DNA from: Cepaea nemoralis
Taxonomy: Eukaryota; Mollusca; Gastropoda; Stylommatophora; Helicidae
NCBI GenBank assembly: GCA_014155875.1
Contig: JACEFZ010012624.1
Coordinates: forward strand, 1 to 64,000
Direction: 5' to 3'
DNA: 64,000 bases
Below are positions 20,929-31,950 of the stretch, one piece after another. The number at the start of each line of letters is the position of its first letter. Within the stretch, counting starts at the first letter, position 1. The position numbers were made by a program, and so were the translations under genes. Below the pieces are notes generated by a model, which did not search any database, had not been told where the DNA came from, and saw nothing but the letters and a program-made list of their open reading frames with translations.

Positions 20929-21480
20929 GCAGCAAAGCTGGCACATGAACGAATAATTCCGTATTTCAAGGCTTGATGATAAATTTCCCGGCAAACATGG
21001 CTTCCTTACTTGGCGTCACGTGTTAGCTTTTCCCTCGATAAAGAATATCTGGCATGGGAGAAAATAGTATCTGCATATATTTGGTTGGAGAAAGCAAATA
21101 AAGCCGTTTACGGCACCCGTTGACACAGCATCACACCGAATTAAAGTAAACCAGCTAGGATGGGGGAATACCGTATTCTCCGGTAATTCACTTGACCCTG
21201 TACGAACGTGCTTTCGTGTCCGGCGTATACAGTGCCAACAGAACAACAGTCACAGCATCCTGCCAGGCCATGCAAACACCATACGATCATCAGAGTGGCA
21301 GCTGATGCAGACGCTTCCCTTGTAATTAAATTGATAAACACGAAGAGAACGCGTCATTTCCTTTCTCACTGTTTTTGTCGTCAGGGACTTGTGTCAATTG
21401 AATACAGCACTTTCTCCATCGCCAATATCATTCTATTGTCATCACTTCGCTTTTCACTGTCTCGCTTTTCATCACTTCGT
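20751..21480. other. Unassigned sequence with (GAT)n
   Basis: Contains a (GAT)n run at 20864-20928. Otherwise no gene or repeat family recognised. Confidence 0.5.
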
Positions 21481-21481
21481 T

Positions 21482-23546
21482 TGTTATAGCACCGCCCTGT
21501 CGTTTTTTTTATTATAACCATATATCACGTTTGTTATAGCACCGCCCTATCGTTTCTTTATTATAACCATATATCACGTTTCTTTATTATAACCATATAT
21601 CACGTTTGTTATAGCACCGCCCTGTCGTTTCTTTATTATAACCATATATCACGTTTGTTATAACACCGCCCTATCGTTTCTTTATTATAACCATATATCA
21701 CGTTTGTTATAGCATCACCCTGTCGTTTCTTTATTATAACCATATATCACGTTTGTTATAGCACCGCCCTGTCGTTTCTTTATTATAACCATATATCACG
21801 TTTGTTATAGCACCGCCCTATCGTTTCTTTATTATAACCATATATCAGGTTTGTTATAGCATCCCCCTGTCGTTTCTTTATTATAACCATATATCACGTT
21901 TGTTATAGCACCGCCCTGTCGTTTCTTTATTATAACCATATATCACGTTTGTTATAGCATCACCCTGTCGTTTCTTTATTATAATGATATATCACGTTTG
22001 TTATAGCATTGCCCTGTCGTTTCATTATTATAACCATATATCACGTTTCTTTATTATAACCATATATCACGTGTGTTATAACATCACAATGTCGTTTCTT
22101 TATTATAACCATATATCACGTTTGTTATAGCATCACCCTGTCGTTTCTTTATTATAACGATATATCACGTTTGTTATAGCATCACGATGTCGTTTCTTTA
22201 TTATAACCATATATCACGTTTGTTATAGAATCACAATGTCGTTTCTTTATTATAACAATATATCACGTTTGTTATAGCATCAACCTGTCGTTTCTTTATT
22301 ATAACCATATATCACGTTTGTTATAGCACCACCCTGTCGTTTCTTTATTATAACGATATATCACGTTTGTTATAGCATCACAATGTCGTTTCTTTATTAT
22401 AACCATATATCACGTTTGTTATAGCACCGCCCTGTTGTTTCTTTATTATAACCATATATCACGTTTGTTATAGCACCGCCCTGTCGTTTCTTTATTGTAA
22501 CCATATATCACGTTTGTTATAGCACCGCCCTGTCGTTTCTTTATTATAACCATATATCACGTTTGTTATAGCATCACCCTGTCGTTTCTTTATTATAACC
22601 ATATATCACGTTTGTTATAGCACCGCCCTGTCGTTTCTTTATTATAACCATATATCACGTTTGTTATAGCACCGCCCTGTCGTTTCTTTATTATAACCAT
22701 ATATCACGTTTGTTATAGCATCGAACTGTCGTTTCTTTATTATAACCATATATCACATTTGTTATAGCATCACCCTGTCGTTTCTTTATTATAACCATAT
22801 ATCACGTTTGTTATAGCGTCAACCTGTCGTTTCTTTATTATAACCATATATCACGTTTGTTATAGCACTGCCCTGTCGTTTCTTTATTATAACCATATAT
22901 CACGTTTGTTATAGCATCACCCTGTCGTTTCTTTATTATAACCATATATCACGTTTGTTATAGCACCGCCCTGTCGTTTCTTTATTATAACCATATATCA
23001 CGTTTGTTATAGCACTGCCCTGTCGTTTCTTTATTATAACCATATATCACGTTTGTTATAGCACCGCCCTGTCGTTTCTTTATTATAACCATATATCACG
23101 TTTGTTATAGCATCGAACTGTCGTTTCTTTATTATAACCATATATCACGTTTGTTATAGCATCACCCTGTCGTTTCTTTATTATAACCATATATCACGTT
23201 TCTTATAGCACCGCCCTGTCGTTTCTTTATTATAACCATATATCACGTTTGTTATAGCACCGCCCTGTCGTTTCTTTATTATAACCATATATCACGTTTG
23301 TTATAGCACCGCCCTGTCGTTTCTTTATTATAACCATATATCACGTTTGTTATAGCACCGCCCTGTCGTTTCTTTATTATAACCATATATCACGTTTGTT
23401 ATAGCATCACCCTGTCGTTTCTTTATTATAACCATATATCACGTTTGTTATAGCATCACCCTGTCGTTTCTTTATTATAACCATATATCAGGTTTGTTAT
23501 AGCATCACCCTGTCGTTTCTTTATTATAACCATATATCACGTTTGC
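21482..23546. repeat. Large minisatellite, 49-bp units
   Basis: About 42 tandem units of GTTATAGCACCGCCCTGTCG plus TTTCTTTATTATAACCATAT and ATCACGTTT. Most variation is confined to the CACCGCCCTG/CATCACCCTG/CATCACAATG segment. Some units are shortened to a half repeat (for example near 21575 and 22045). Confidence 0.95.
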
Positions 23547-23610
23547 GTCAATGCTTTGCTATTTCGACGATGGGTCGTCCCAACCAGCGCCCGTGTCATT
23601 GGCTGGCTTA

Positions 23611-24556
23611 GTTTTGTTCTACTCTCTCAATGTCAATCTTGTTCTACTCTCTCAATGTCAGTCTTGTTCTACTCTCTCAATGTCAATCTTGTTCTACTCT
23701 TTCAATGTCAATCTTGTTCTACTCTCTCAATGTCAATCTTGTTCTACTCTCTCAATGTCAGTCTTGTTCTACTCTCTCAATGTCAACCTTGTTCTACTCT
23801 CTCAATGTCAATCTTGTTCTACTCTCTCAATGTCAATCTTGTTCTACTCTCTCAATGTCAATCTTGTTCTACTCTCTCAATGTCAATCTTGTTCTACTCT
23901 CTCAATGTTAGTCTTGTTCTACTCTCTCAATGTTAGTCTTGTTCTACTCTCTCAATGTTAGTCTTGTTCTACTCTCTCAATGTCAATCTTGTTCTACTCT
24001 CTCAATGTCAGTCTTGTTCTACTCTCTCAATGTCAGTCTTGTTCTACTCTCTCAATGTCAATCTTGTTCTACTCTCTCAATGTCAGTCTTGTTCTACTCT
24101 CTCAATGTCAGTCTTGTTCTACTCTCTCAATGTCAGTCTTGTTCTACTCTCTCAATGTCAATCTTGTTCTACTCTCTCAATGTCAATCTTGTTCTACTCT
24201 CTCAATGTCAGTCTTGTTCTACTCTCTCAATGTCAATCTTGTTCTACTCTCTCAATGTCAATCTTGTTCTACTCTCTCAATGTCAATCTTGTTCTACTCT
24301 CTCAATGTCAATCTTGTTCTACTCTCTCAATGTCAATCTTGTTCTACTCTCTCAATGTCAATCTTGTTCTACTCTCTCAATGTCAATCTTGTTCTACTCT
24401 CTCAATGTCAATCTTGTTCTACTCTCTCAATGTCAATCTTGTTCTACTCTCTCAATGTCAATCTTGTTCTACTCTCTCAATGTCAATCTTGTTCTACTCT
24501 CTCAATGTCAATCTTGTTCTACTCTCTCAATGTCAATCTTGTTCTACTCTCTCAAT
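23611..24556. repeat. Minisatellite, 25-bp units
   Basis: About 38 units of TTGTTCTACTCTCTCAATGT plus CAATC; variants are CAGTC, TAGTC and CAACC. Because the unit lacks stops in any phase, all three forward frames are open, which is a repeat artefact. Confidence 0.95.
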
Positions 24557-24792
24557 GCAAATTTTGGTTTGAAATTCAGCATAAAAACGTCTGCCAGCAG
24601 TTCAAAACAATGTTTTCCCGTGATGAATTTGAATAACGAAGACACAAACAATAGATTCCACGATTTATTGCCTGGCATATTTCGCTCCATCTCGTCAGGT
24701 ACATACTGCAGAAATCACACAACTTACGTGAATTAATTAGATAAATCCTTCAAACTGAAATATACACGTGTTCGCACAGTAATGTCGATTGT

Positions 24793-26295
24793 CTACCACG
24801 GTAATTTTAAACTGACTAACATGTCTTTCTGCTTGCACAAGGACGGCTTACGAAGGTTGATTATTATAGCTTCAGCAAACTTTAACAATCGACTACTTTG
24901 TGTGTTGAACAACACCCGGAAGGCACTGTCTCTTTCAACCACGTGACCGCTCTCGAGCACATGTCTCCCGACCGATGAAGCCGGACTGTTCCGGTGTGTC
25001 GGCCTGCCTAGGCTACCATCATCTGTGTGTAGTATCTTGTCCACCCAATTCGGAATATGTTCCGAAACCCTGCAATGTAACTGTCGCTCAGTTCTGCCTA
25101 TGTAGATGGCCTCGCATCTGCATGTAAATTGGTAAATACAATTTGATTTGGCGTACAAAGCTACAGGTTCTTTTACTGCTGGGGCGGGAATCGGTACGGT
25201 TCTGTACCTGATGACTAGAGCTGCAGCACAGAATGTTCGCTCGACTGCTGTGGTGAGCCGATCCCGCAGACGTTGCATTACGTCATCTCCTCGGAAGGTT
25301 AGCTGGATGAATACCTTGAGTTTAGGGACTGTAGTTACTTCTGATTTCGGTTTGGGCTGTTGGCAGTGGCGCTTTATAAATCCTGTGGAGTACCCATTCA
25401 GGTTTAAGGCATTCTTCAGAGTTTCAAATTCCTCTGTCAGTGTGTCCTGGGTGCATATCTTCCTAGCACGGTCAAACAGGGTCCGTACTAAGCCCCGTTT
25501 GTACTGGACAGGTGCGAAGCTCTGAAAATTTAAGTATTGGCCAGTCCATGTTTCTTTGCGGTACACCGATCTTTGAATTGTGCCGTCTGCTCTACGTCTC
25601 ATTAGGATATCTAGAAACGGCAACGCTTCGTTGTGTTCGTGTTCCATAGATAGAGAGATGTTTATATGTGTCTCGTTCATTGTGGCCTGGAACGACGTTG
25701 CTTGTAGCTCGTCTGTGGTGATAATTAGTATATCGTCCACGTAACGACGGTAAAAGGCCAAGTTATTGATTTCTGAGGATCTCTTTTCTTCTAAGTGTGC
25801 CATGAAGATGTCCGCTAGAATAGGTCCAAGTGGGCTCCCCATGGCCACTCCGTCAATTTGGCGATATGACTTGTTTAGAAAGTTGAATTGTATGTTGGCA
25901 GTACATAATTTTAATAGCCTCTCTAGAATAGCTGATGGTATGCCTAGTTTTAGTTGTTTGTCTCTAATGCGTTCGCTTATTATATTCACGGTCTCATCTA
26001 ATGGAACATTGGTGAATAAAGAGGCAATATCCATGCATGCCATGTGTTTGTTGTTTATGTCCATAGTATCCAATAATTCCACCAGTTCGAATGTATTTCT
26101 GAGTGTTCTTGGATTGAAGGACTGTCGTACTGGCTTTAAAATTTCAGCTAGCCATCTCGCCATTCGGTGTTGTGCAGAGTTAACCATGGAAAGGATCGGT
26201 CTTAGTGGGATGCCGGGCTTGTGAAGCTTGGGTAGACCGTACATCTGAGGAGTATGGGAGCCACGCGGTGTGAGCGTTTTTTGCACGGGACACAC
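24793..26295 (-). CDS. Penelope-like reverse transcriptase with GIY-YIG endonuclease
   Basis: About 500 residues; the N-terminus is lost at the head-to-head junction near 26288. RT motifs: YGLPKLHKPGIPLRPILS near the start, MDIASLFTNVPL (motif A), DGVAMGSPLGPILADIFMAH (motif B), YRRYVDDILI (catalytic YVDD). A linker is followed by a C-terminal GIY-YIG-type nuclease: CIYQFTCRCEAIYIGRTERQ, RVSEH and later HVLESGH. The stop follows KLPW. Full-length family members are longer at the N-terminus, so this copy is truncated but otherwise open. Confidence 0.85.
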   Translation of the reverse strand: MCPVQKTLTPRGSHTPQMYGLPKLHKPGIPLRPILSMVNSAQHRMARWLAEILKPVRQSFNPRTLRNTFELVELLDTMDINNKHMACMDIASLFTNVPLDETVNIISERIRDKQLKLGIPSAILERLLKLCTANIQFNFLNKSYRQIDGVAMGSPLGPILADIFMAHLEEKRSSEINNLAFYRRYVDDILIITTDELQATSFQATMNETHINISLSMEHEHNEALPFLDILMRRRADGTIQRSVYRKETWTGQYLNFQSFAPVQYKRGLVRTLFDRARKICTQDTLTEEFETLKNALNLNGYSTGFIKRHCQQPKPKSEVTTVPKLKVFIQLTFRGDDVMQRLRDRLTTAVERTFCAAALVIRYRTVPIPAPAVKEPVALYAKSNCIYQFTCRCEAIYIGRTERQLHCRVSEHIPNWVDKILHTDDGSLGRPTHRNSPASSVGRHVLESGHVVERDSAFRVLFNTQSSRLLKFAEAIIINLRKPSLCKQKDMLVSLKLPW

Positions 26296-26941
26296 TGACA
26301 GAGGAATTTGAAACTCTGAAGAATGGCTTAAACCTGAATGGGTACTCCACAGGATTTATAAAGCGCCACTGCCAACAGCCCAAACCGAAATCAGAAGTAA
26401 CTACAGTCCCTAAACTCAAGGTATTCATCCAGCTAACCTTCCGAGGAGATGACGTAATGCAACGTCTGCGGGACCGGCTCACCACAGCAGTCGAGCGAAC
26501 ATTCTGTGCTGCAGCTCTAGTCATCAGGTACAGAACCGTACCGATCCCCGTCCCAGCAGTAAAAGAACCTGTAGCTTTGTACGCCAAATCAAATTGTATT
26601 TACCAATTTACATGCAGATGCGAGGCCATCTACATAGGCAGAACTGAGCGACAGTTACATTGCAGGGTTTCGGAACATATTCCGAATTGGGTGGACAAGA
26701 TACTACACACAGAAGATGGTAGCCTAGGCAGGCCGACACACCGGAACAGTCCGGCTTCATCGGTCGGGAGACATGTGCTCGAGAGCGGTCACGTGGTTGA
26801 AAGAGACAGTGCCTTCCGGTGTTGTTCAACACACAAAGTAGTCGATTGTTAAAGTTTGCTGAAGCTATAATAATCAACCTTCGTAAGCCGTCCTTGTGCA
26901 AGCAGAAAGACATGTTAGTCAGTTTAAAATTACCGTGGTAG
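26288..26941 (+). pseudogene. Second 3' copy of the Penelope-like ORF
   Basis: Begins abruptly in the linker region (DTLTEEFETLK) and carries the GIY-YIG domain. A 1-nt deletion near 26818 relative to the minus copy (FRVLFN read as FRCCST) breaks the frame, although the remaining sequence can be followed to the equivalent stop at about 26941. It lacks RT. Confidence 0.75.
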
Positions 26942-27120
26942 ACAATCGACATTACTGTGCGAACATATGTATATTTCAGTTTGAAGGATTTATCTAATTA
27001 ATTCACGTAAGTTGTGTGATTTCTGCAGTATGTACCTGACGAGATGCAGCGAAATATGCCAGGCAATAAATCGCGGAATCTATTGTTTGTGTCTTCGTTA
27101 TTCAAATTTACAAATATAGC

Positions 27121-27641
27121 TGTCAGAGTCCAGAATAGTGCAGTGATGCAGTGACATCGTTACGCCCGCCAGGCGAATTAGTCCCCAGCAGGGATGCCGT
27201 AACTTCGTTACGCCGCCAGGCGAGTAGTAGTTACCTGCCTGCAAGGTTGCTGGCTGCTGACGAGACGGCCAGCGGTCAGGCAAGGACGACGCAAGACGCA
27301 CGCCTGCCTCGTGAAGCCACTTCAGGTGGGAGGCAAGTTGCGAGCTATAGGCAGACAGCTCTGGGACGTCGACTCGACTGGACGCATGATGAGAGAAAGG
27401 CATTGTGTGGTTTCTGTGCATGAACGTCGAGTGACTGGACGTCTTGAGAGATAGACTGTGAGCTGTATTGTGTATGTAAGTGTATTGAAGTGTCAAGTAT
27501 ATCTTGTTGTGATCATCGTACGATATATGATCTGTAAATAAATCCATTGAACGTTGTGTAGTTGAGTCTTAAGTCAAATCACGTTGTACTTGTACTGTCT
27601 CACATGTGTTAGGTTAGCGAGCCAAGTTTAAGACCCTGACA
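27121..27641 (+). repeat. 5' LTR of second Gmr1-like element
   Basis: 521 bp, TGTCAGAGTC to GACCCTGACA, repeated at 34424-34939. Contains AATAAA near its 3' part (about 27537). Confidence 0.9.
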
Positions 27642-28488
27642 TGTGTGGACGTGGTGGCATTCGTCCGGCTTTGAAATGAACGTGTTTATGTGATTAACGA
27701 TTTAAAACTAGAGTTTGTGAACTTAGAATTGTTGTCAAACTTTATAGTACATGTAAATGTGATCGTGGAAGGCTCATTGTGATATATTACTACATTGTTT
27801 AAACATGGAGACTATTTGTAAACGTACAGTGCATACATATTGTTTGATCTTGTAAACGTGTAAAACATTTGTGATTTGTGAAACTTGTCACCGTTTTGAC
27901 CTTGTCGACATTGTGATCTTGTCGCCATTGTGACCTTGTCGCCATCTTGTAAACTTGATGTCTATGTCCTTACTGAATGTCATCTTGATGTAAGTGATGT
28001 GTCATCAATGTTGTAGAGTGTTGATATATATGTAGATTATCTTTGTGAATTGAGTTGTAGAACGCAGAAAGTTTTGGAAAGAAAGTGACTTGTGTTTTGG
28101 AAAAAAAAAATTGTTGACGGACAAACTTACGACCTACAATTACACTCAACGCCATACAAAACTAATCAACACTTAGTGACAAGCAGGCACACACCATCAA
28201 ATAGACGCTAATTTATTTCCTCCAAAAACAAAGCAGGTTTTCCGTACCATCTAAAACCCGTGCGCGTAGAGGTCATTTGTGTGTCGAAGTAGCGACCCTA
28301 CAGTTCCTAGCCCGATTTCCAACCGTTCTTCACCGCATCCAGGGCACTTGAGTATATTTTTTCTTTTCTTATACTTTAAGGATGCAAATTTAGGCACGTA
28401 TTGTCAATAGAACACGATTGTAAATTGTTTACTGTACTAACCACTTGTAACAAATTGTGTGGCTGGTATTTCATTGACACTTTCCATC
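27642..28488 (+). other. 5' leader of second LTR element
   Basis: Candidate primer binding site 10 nt after the LTR, as in the first family. The leader has no recognisable coding domain. Confidence 0.55.
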
Positions 28489-31400
28489 ATGTCTTCATTA
28501 AATGATTTCATCGATATGGGGTTAAAGTTAAAGTTAACAGGTGATGAGTTAACGAAGTGGAGTGAGAAGAAGTACTCTGAATACCACGAGCGCGAAGAAA
28601 GAGCAGCTGAAAGGGCTGCAAAGACAAAGCAAGCTGAGATAGATAGTGAACTCAAGAAAGCAGAAATAGCAGCTCAGAGTAAGAGAGAAGAACTGGAGTT
28701 ACAGTTAAAGGTGAAACAACTTGATACTGAGACTGCCATTAACAAAGAGTCTAAGAAATCTGAGAGACTGGAGAAAGAAAACCAGTACAAGAAATATCAA
28801 GGTATTGTACGTAATTATACCTCGGGTGACTGCATCGCAGCCTTTACCCAAAATTTTGAGACTTTAATGGAACATTACCAGGTTCCACTGTCTGAATGGA
28901 ATATTGTTTATATGAGGAGTTTATCAGGGGAGCCTCTTAAAGTCATTGAGACCATCCCCAAAGACCTCAGAAAAGACTACCATTATCTGAAATCAAAGAT
29001 TATGGCACATTTTATGTTAGATGAGGCAGGTTACAGAGAACAATTCAGCAAGTTGAGTCCAAAACCGACTCAGACGTTCTCTGATTACCTCTGCTTAGTC
29101 CGAGATATATTTACCAAATGGACTTCAGCAGTTAAAATTGACAAAAATTATCAAAGATTAGAAGATCTGATCATTAGAGATAAAGTCATTTCATCCATTC
29201 TATCAGCATTTTCAAAATTTTTGCAGGAGAATGAATGCACTAGTGTAGATGAGATTGAGAGACGTGGTTCGGCGTATTACACAGCCAACAAACATTGTTT
29301 TGCCAGTGAAGCCACTGACATAAATTTTGTAGCATCGGCTAACTATGACAAACCCTATAGTAGGCAGAAACCTCATAAGCCTACTTCTGAGAAGTATAAT
29401 CACTGTAAATATTGTAAAATTTCACATAATCAAGGTGAGATGTGCGACAAGAACCCCGCATATCATACTTATCTACAAAACATGGTAAACAGACAAGATA
29501 AGGAGCGTAGATCCTTCAGAAATTTGCATAAATGTTTCCTCTGTAAGGCGTACGAACACTATCGCCAGGATTGTAAAGGTAGGCAAATGACCAACAAAGC
29601 AAATGCCGCCTTGTTTGACAGTTCATCGTCAGATGAAGAACAATCAGAGAAACATCCTGTGAACTCAGCACAGGCTTTTGACATGTTTAACGCAAATAAA
29701 TGTACTGTTTGTAACACCTTTTATGAAGATGGTATTTTAACATGCGGCCACGCCATCCCTATTGCCAATGAAGAAGCTAATTTGGTAGTAGATTCTAAAG
29801 GCAAGATAAACGTCCATCACGGATACGTGAATGGCAAGTCTGCTACAGTCCTTCGGGACACGGGCAGCTCACTTATTGGTCTGAAGAGAACGTTCATAAT
29901 GCCTACAGACTATACAGGCAGGCACGTAACATGCAGAACATTCTCAGGCAATATTGAGAAATACCCACTAGCATGGGCATATATTGAAACACCTTTCCTC
30001 ACTGGGAAAGTAAAGTGCGCTGCATTAACAAACCCAGTGTGTGATGTAATAATTGGAAATTTACCAGAGGTGAATGATAAACCTCATGACATAACATCTC
30101 TGTGTATTGATGATAGCATAACATCACCATCCAATGTCATCATTGATAATGTTACACCACCTATTGAATGTATGGTAGCTAATGTAGCACTAAGATCTCA
30201 TGACATCATTGATAACACTGTTTCATCACCATCTAATATCATTGAATGTGTGAACGCAGTAACTAGATCTACTGCTAGAATGCAAGATGAAAGTAATCAA
30301 ACTGAGGCTATACAAATGCTCAGCCCAGTATCACTACCTACTAACACCATGAAGGAAACGTTTGTAACAGCTCAAAAGGCTGACCCTTCATTGTTAAAAT
30401 ATTTTAATCTGATCGGCCAAAAGCCAAAGGTAACCAAGAATGCAAAATGGGATTTTGCTGTGAAAAATGATATACTCACCAGGTATTATACCAAAGGTGA
30501 CAACACCACAGAGCAAACTGTTTTGCCAACTAATTATCGTAGGCAAGCCTTACATCTTGCCCATGATATACCTCTTGCAGGGCATATGGCATACGCTAAG
30601 ACCAGATCAAGATTATTAACACAGTTTCATTGGCCCAAATTTTGCAATGACATTAAAGAATATTTCAGAAGTTGTGACACCTGCCAGAAACTGGTGAAAA
30701 AAGGTAAACACCCACAGGCAAAGTTACAAGTCACTGACTTAGCCAGTCGACCTTTTGAAAAATTATCTGTCGACATAGTGGGCCCTCTCAATCATACAAC
30801 AACTAGAGGGAATAAATATATTCTAACTGTCATTGATCAATGCAGCCGCTGGCCGGAAGCTATTCCGCTAAAGAACATAACTGCCAATGATATAATGGAA
30901 GTTTTCTTCCATATTTTTTCTCGGATAGGATTTCCAGACACTATCCAATCAGATAGGGGCACTCAGTTTATCGCCGCATCTACCCAAGCTTTCACCAAAA
31001 TGTTGGGAGTGAAGCAATGTTTCAATTCCCCGTACCATCCTCACTCTAGTGGAATTATAGAAAAATTTAACGGCGATTTAAAGCACATGCTTGCAAAAGT
31101 CACGCAAGAGCACCCCAATAACTGGGATGTATATCTACCAGCTATTCTTTTTGCTTATCGCGAGGTACCACATTCTAGTACCGGTTTCTCTCCTTTTGAA
31201 CTTATCTATGGTGCCAAACCACGTGGCCCATTGACTATTTATCACCAAATGTTAACTGACTCCACTCCAGTACTTAAACCCATATCATCATACGTATATG
31301 TTACATCATTGCGTGAAAGAATCATCAAATCTTGTATAATTGCAAAGAATGCACTAAAATTATCTGGTGCTACTTATAGACAGTATGCTGACAAAGGTAA

Positions 31401-31950
31401 CAGGACAATAACGTTAACACCTGGACAGGACGTTCTTCTTCTATTACCTAGTGACAGACATTTATTGACTGATTCTTGGCAGGGACCTTTTAAAGTGACG
31501 AGACAGATTTCACCTGTAGACTACGAGATCCAAATAAAAGACAAACACAGAATATTCCACATAAATATGCTAAGACCATACTACAACAGAGACAACGAAC
31601 AAGACGATACAACAGCTTGTACAGTGATAATAGATCATGAAGATGACGAGGCTAGTGACGAGATTCCAAACACCTGCATTAGACACGACAAACTGCTTGA
31701 AGGAGATCAAAATCAACCCAAAGTTAACTCAAGCAGAAACAGACAATTGCAAACAGCTAATACAACAGTAAACATACACCATAAGATGCAGATCATACAC
31801 CATTCCATTACATTACAAAGAACACCTACATCAGGAGATCATCAACTTAGAGAAAAACAACATCATAAGACGATCCCAATCAGACTTCTCATCTCCAATG
31901 GTCATAGTACGCAAAAAGGACAACACGATAAGACTGTGTGTCGACTATAG
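28489..31950 (+). CDS. Gag-protease-integrase polyprotein (second element)
   Basis: The ATG at 28489 was chosen by alignment with the first family (MSSLNDFIDMGL); the frame is also open from 28459. Order: Lys/Glu-rich coiled coil, capsid-like region, Cys/His motif CKYCKISHNQGEMC and zinc knuckle CFLCKAYEHYRQDC. Then come a protease with LRDTGSSLIG (DTG) and an integrase HHCC finger ending CRSCDTCQK, DDE core (VDIVGPL, QSDRGTQF, GIIEKFNGDLK), and GPY/F (SWQGPFKV to HINMLRPYY). Continuous through integrase, unlike the first family. An extra A near 31667 shifts the frame, so the last 90 or so residues are unrelated to the expected linker. Confidence 0.85.
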   Translation: MSSLNDFIDMGLKLKLTGDELTKWSEKKYSEYHEREERAAERAAKTKQAEIDSELKKAEIAAQSKREELELQLKVKQLDTETAINKESKKSERLEKENQYKKYQGIVRNYTSGDCIAAFTQNFETLMEHYQVPLSEWNIVYMRSLSGEPLKVIETIPKDLRKDYHYLKSKIMAHFMLDEAGYREQFSKLSPKPTQTFSDYLCLVRDIFTKWTSAVKIDKNYQRLEDLIIRDKVISSILSAFSKFLQENECTSVDEIERRGSAYYTANKHCFASEATDINFVASANYDKPYSRQKPHKPTSEKYNHCKYCKISHNQGEMCDKNPAYHTYLQNMVNRQDKERRSFRNLHKCFLCKAYEHYRQDCKGRQMTNKANAALFDSSSSDEEQSEKHPVNSAQAFDMFNANKCTVCNTFYEDGILTCGHAIPIANEEANLVVDSKGKINVHHGYVNGKSATVLRDTGSSLIGLKRTFIMPTDYTGRHVTCRTFSGNIEKYPLAWAYIETPFLTGKVKCAALTNPVCDVIIGNLPEVNDKPHDITSLCIDDSITSPSNVIIDNVTPPIECMVANVALRSHDIIDNTVSSPSNIIECVNAVTRSTARMQDESNQTEAIQMLSPVSLPTNTMKETFVTAQKADPSLLKYFNLIGQKPKVTKNAKWDFAVKNDILTRYYTKGDNTTEQTVLPTNYRRQALHLAHDIPLAGHMAYAKTRSRLLTQFHWPKFCNDIKEYFRSCDTCQKLVKKGKHPQAKLQVTDLASRPFEKLSVDIVGPLNHTTTRGNKYILTVIDQCSRWPEAIPLKNITANDIMEVFFHIFSRIGFPDTIQSDRGTQFIAASTQAFTKMLGVKQCFNSPYHPHSSGIIEKFNGDLKHMLAKVTQEHPNNWDVYLPAILFAYREVPHSSTGFSPFELIYGAKPRGPLTIYHQMLTDSTPVLKPISSYVYVTSLRERIIKSCIIAKNALKLSGATYRQYADKGNRTITLTPGQDVLLLLPSDRHLLTDSWQGPFKVTRQISPVDYEIQIKDKHRIFHINMLRPYYNRDNEQDDTTACTVIIDHEDDEASDEIPNTCIRHDKLLEGDQNQPKVNSSRNRQLQTANTTVNIHHKMQIIHHSITLQRTPTSGDHQLREKQHHKTIPIRLLISNGHSTQKGQHDKTVCRL

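Larger units (their letters stand above)
24557..27110 (-). mobile_element. Penelope-like element, head-to-head composite
   Basis: Main copy on the minus strand (about 24557-26287), with a second, shorter 3' copy on the plus strand (26288-27110). The flanking segments mirror each other: TTGAATAACGAAGACACAAA at 24630 reappears in reverse complement near 27100. The arms are about 0.8 kb around a central RT region. Penelope elements are known to carry such inverted or tandem partial copies at their ends. Confidence 0.75.

Noticed and set aside
20713..20994. Poly-histidine minus-strand frame
   Set aside because: Caused by the (GAT)n microsatellite at 20864-20928.
21482..23546. CRISPR-like array of 49-bp repeats
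   Set aside because: Units are directly adjacent with no unique spacers, and the context is eukaryotic.
23551..24736. Several overlapping long forward frames of LFYSLNV-type repeats
   Set aside because: They come from a stop-free 25-bp tandem repeat that is open in all three phases. No domain or flanking gene structure supports coding.
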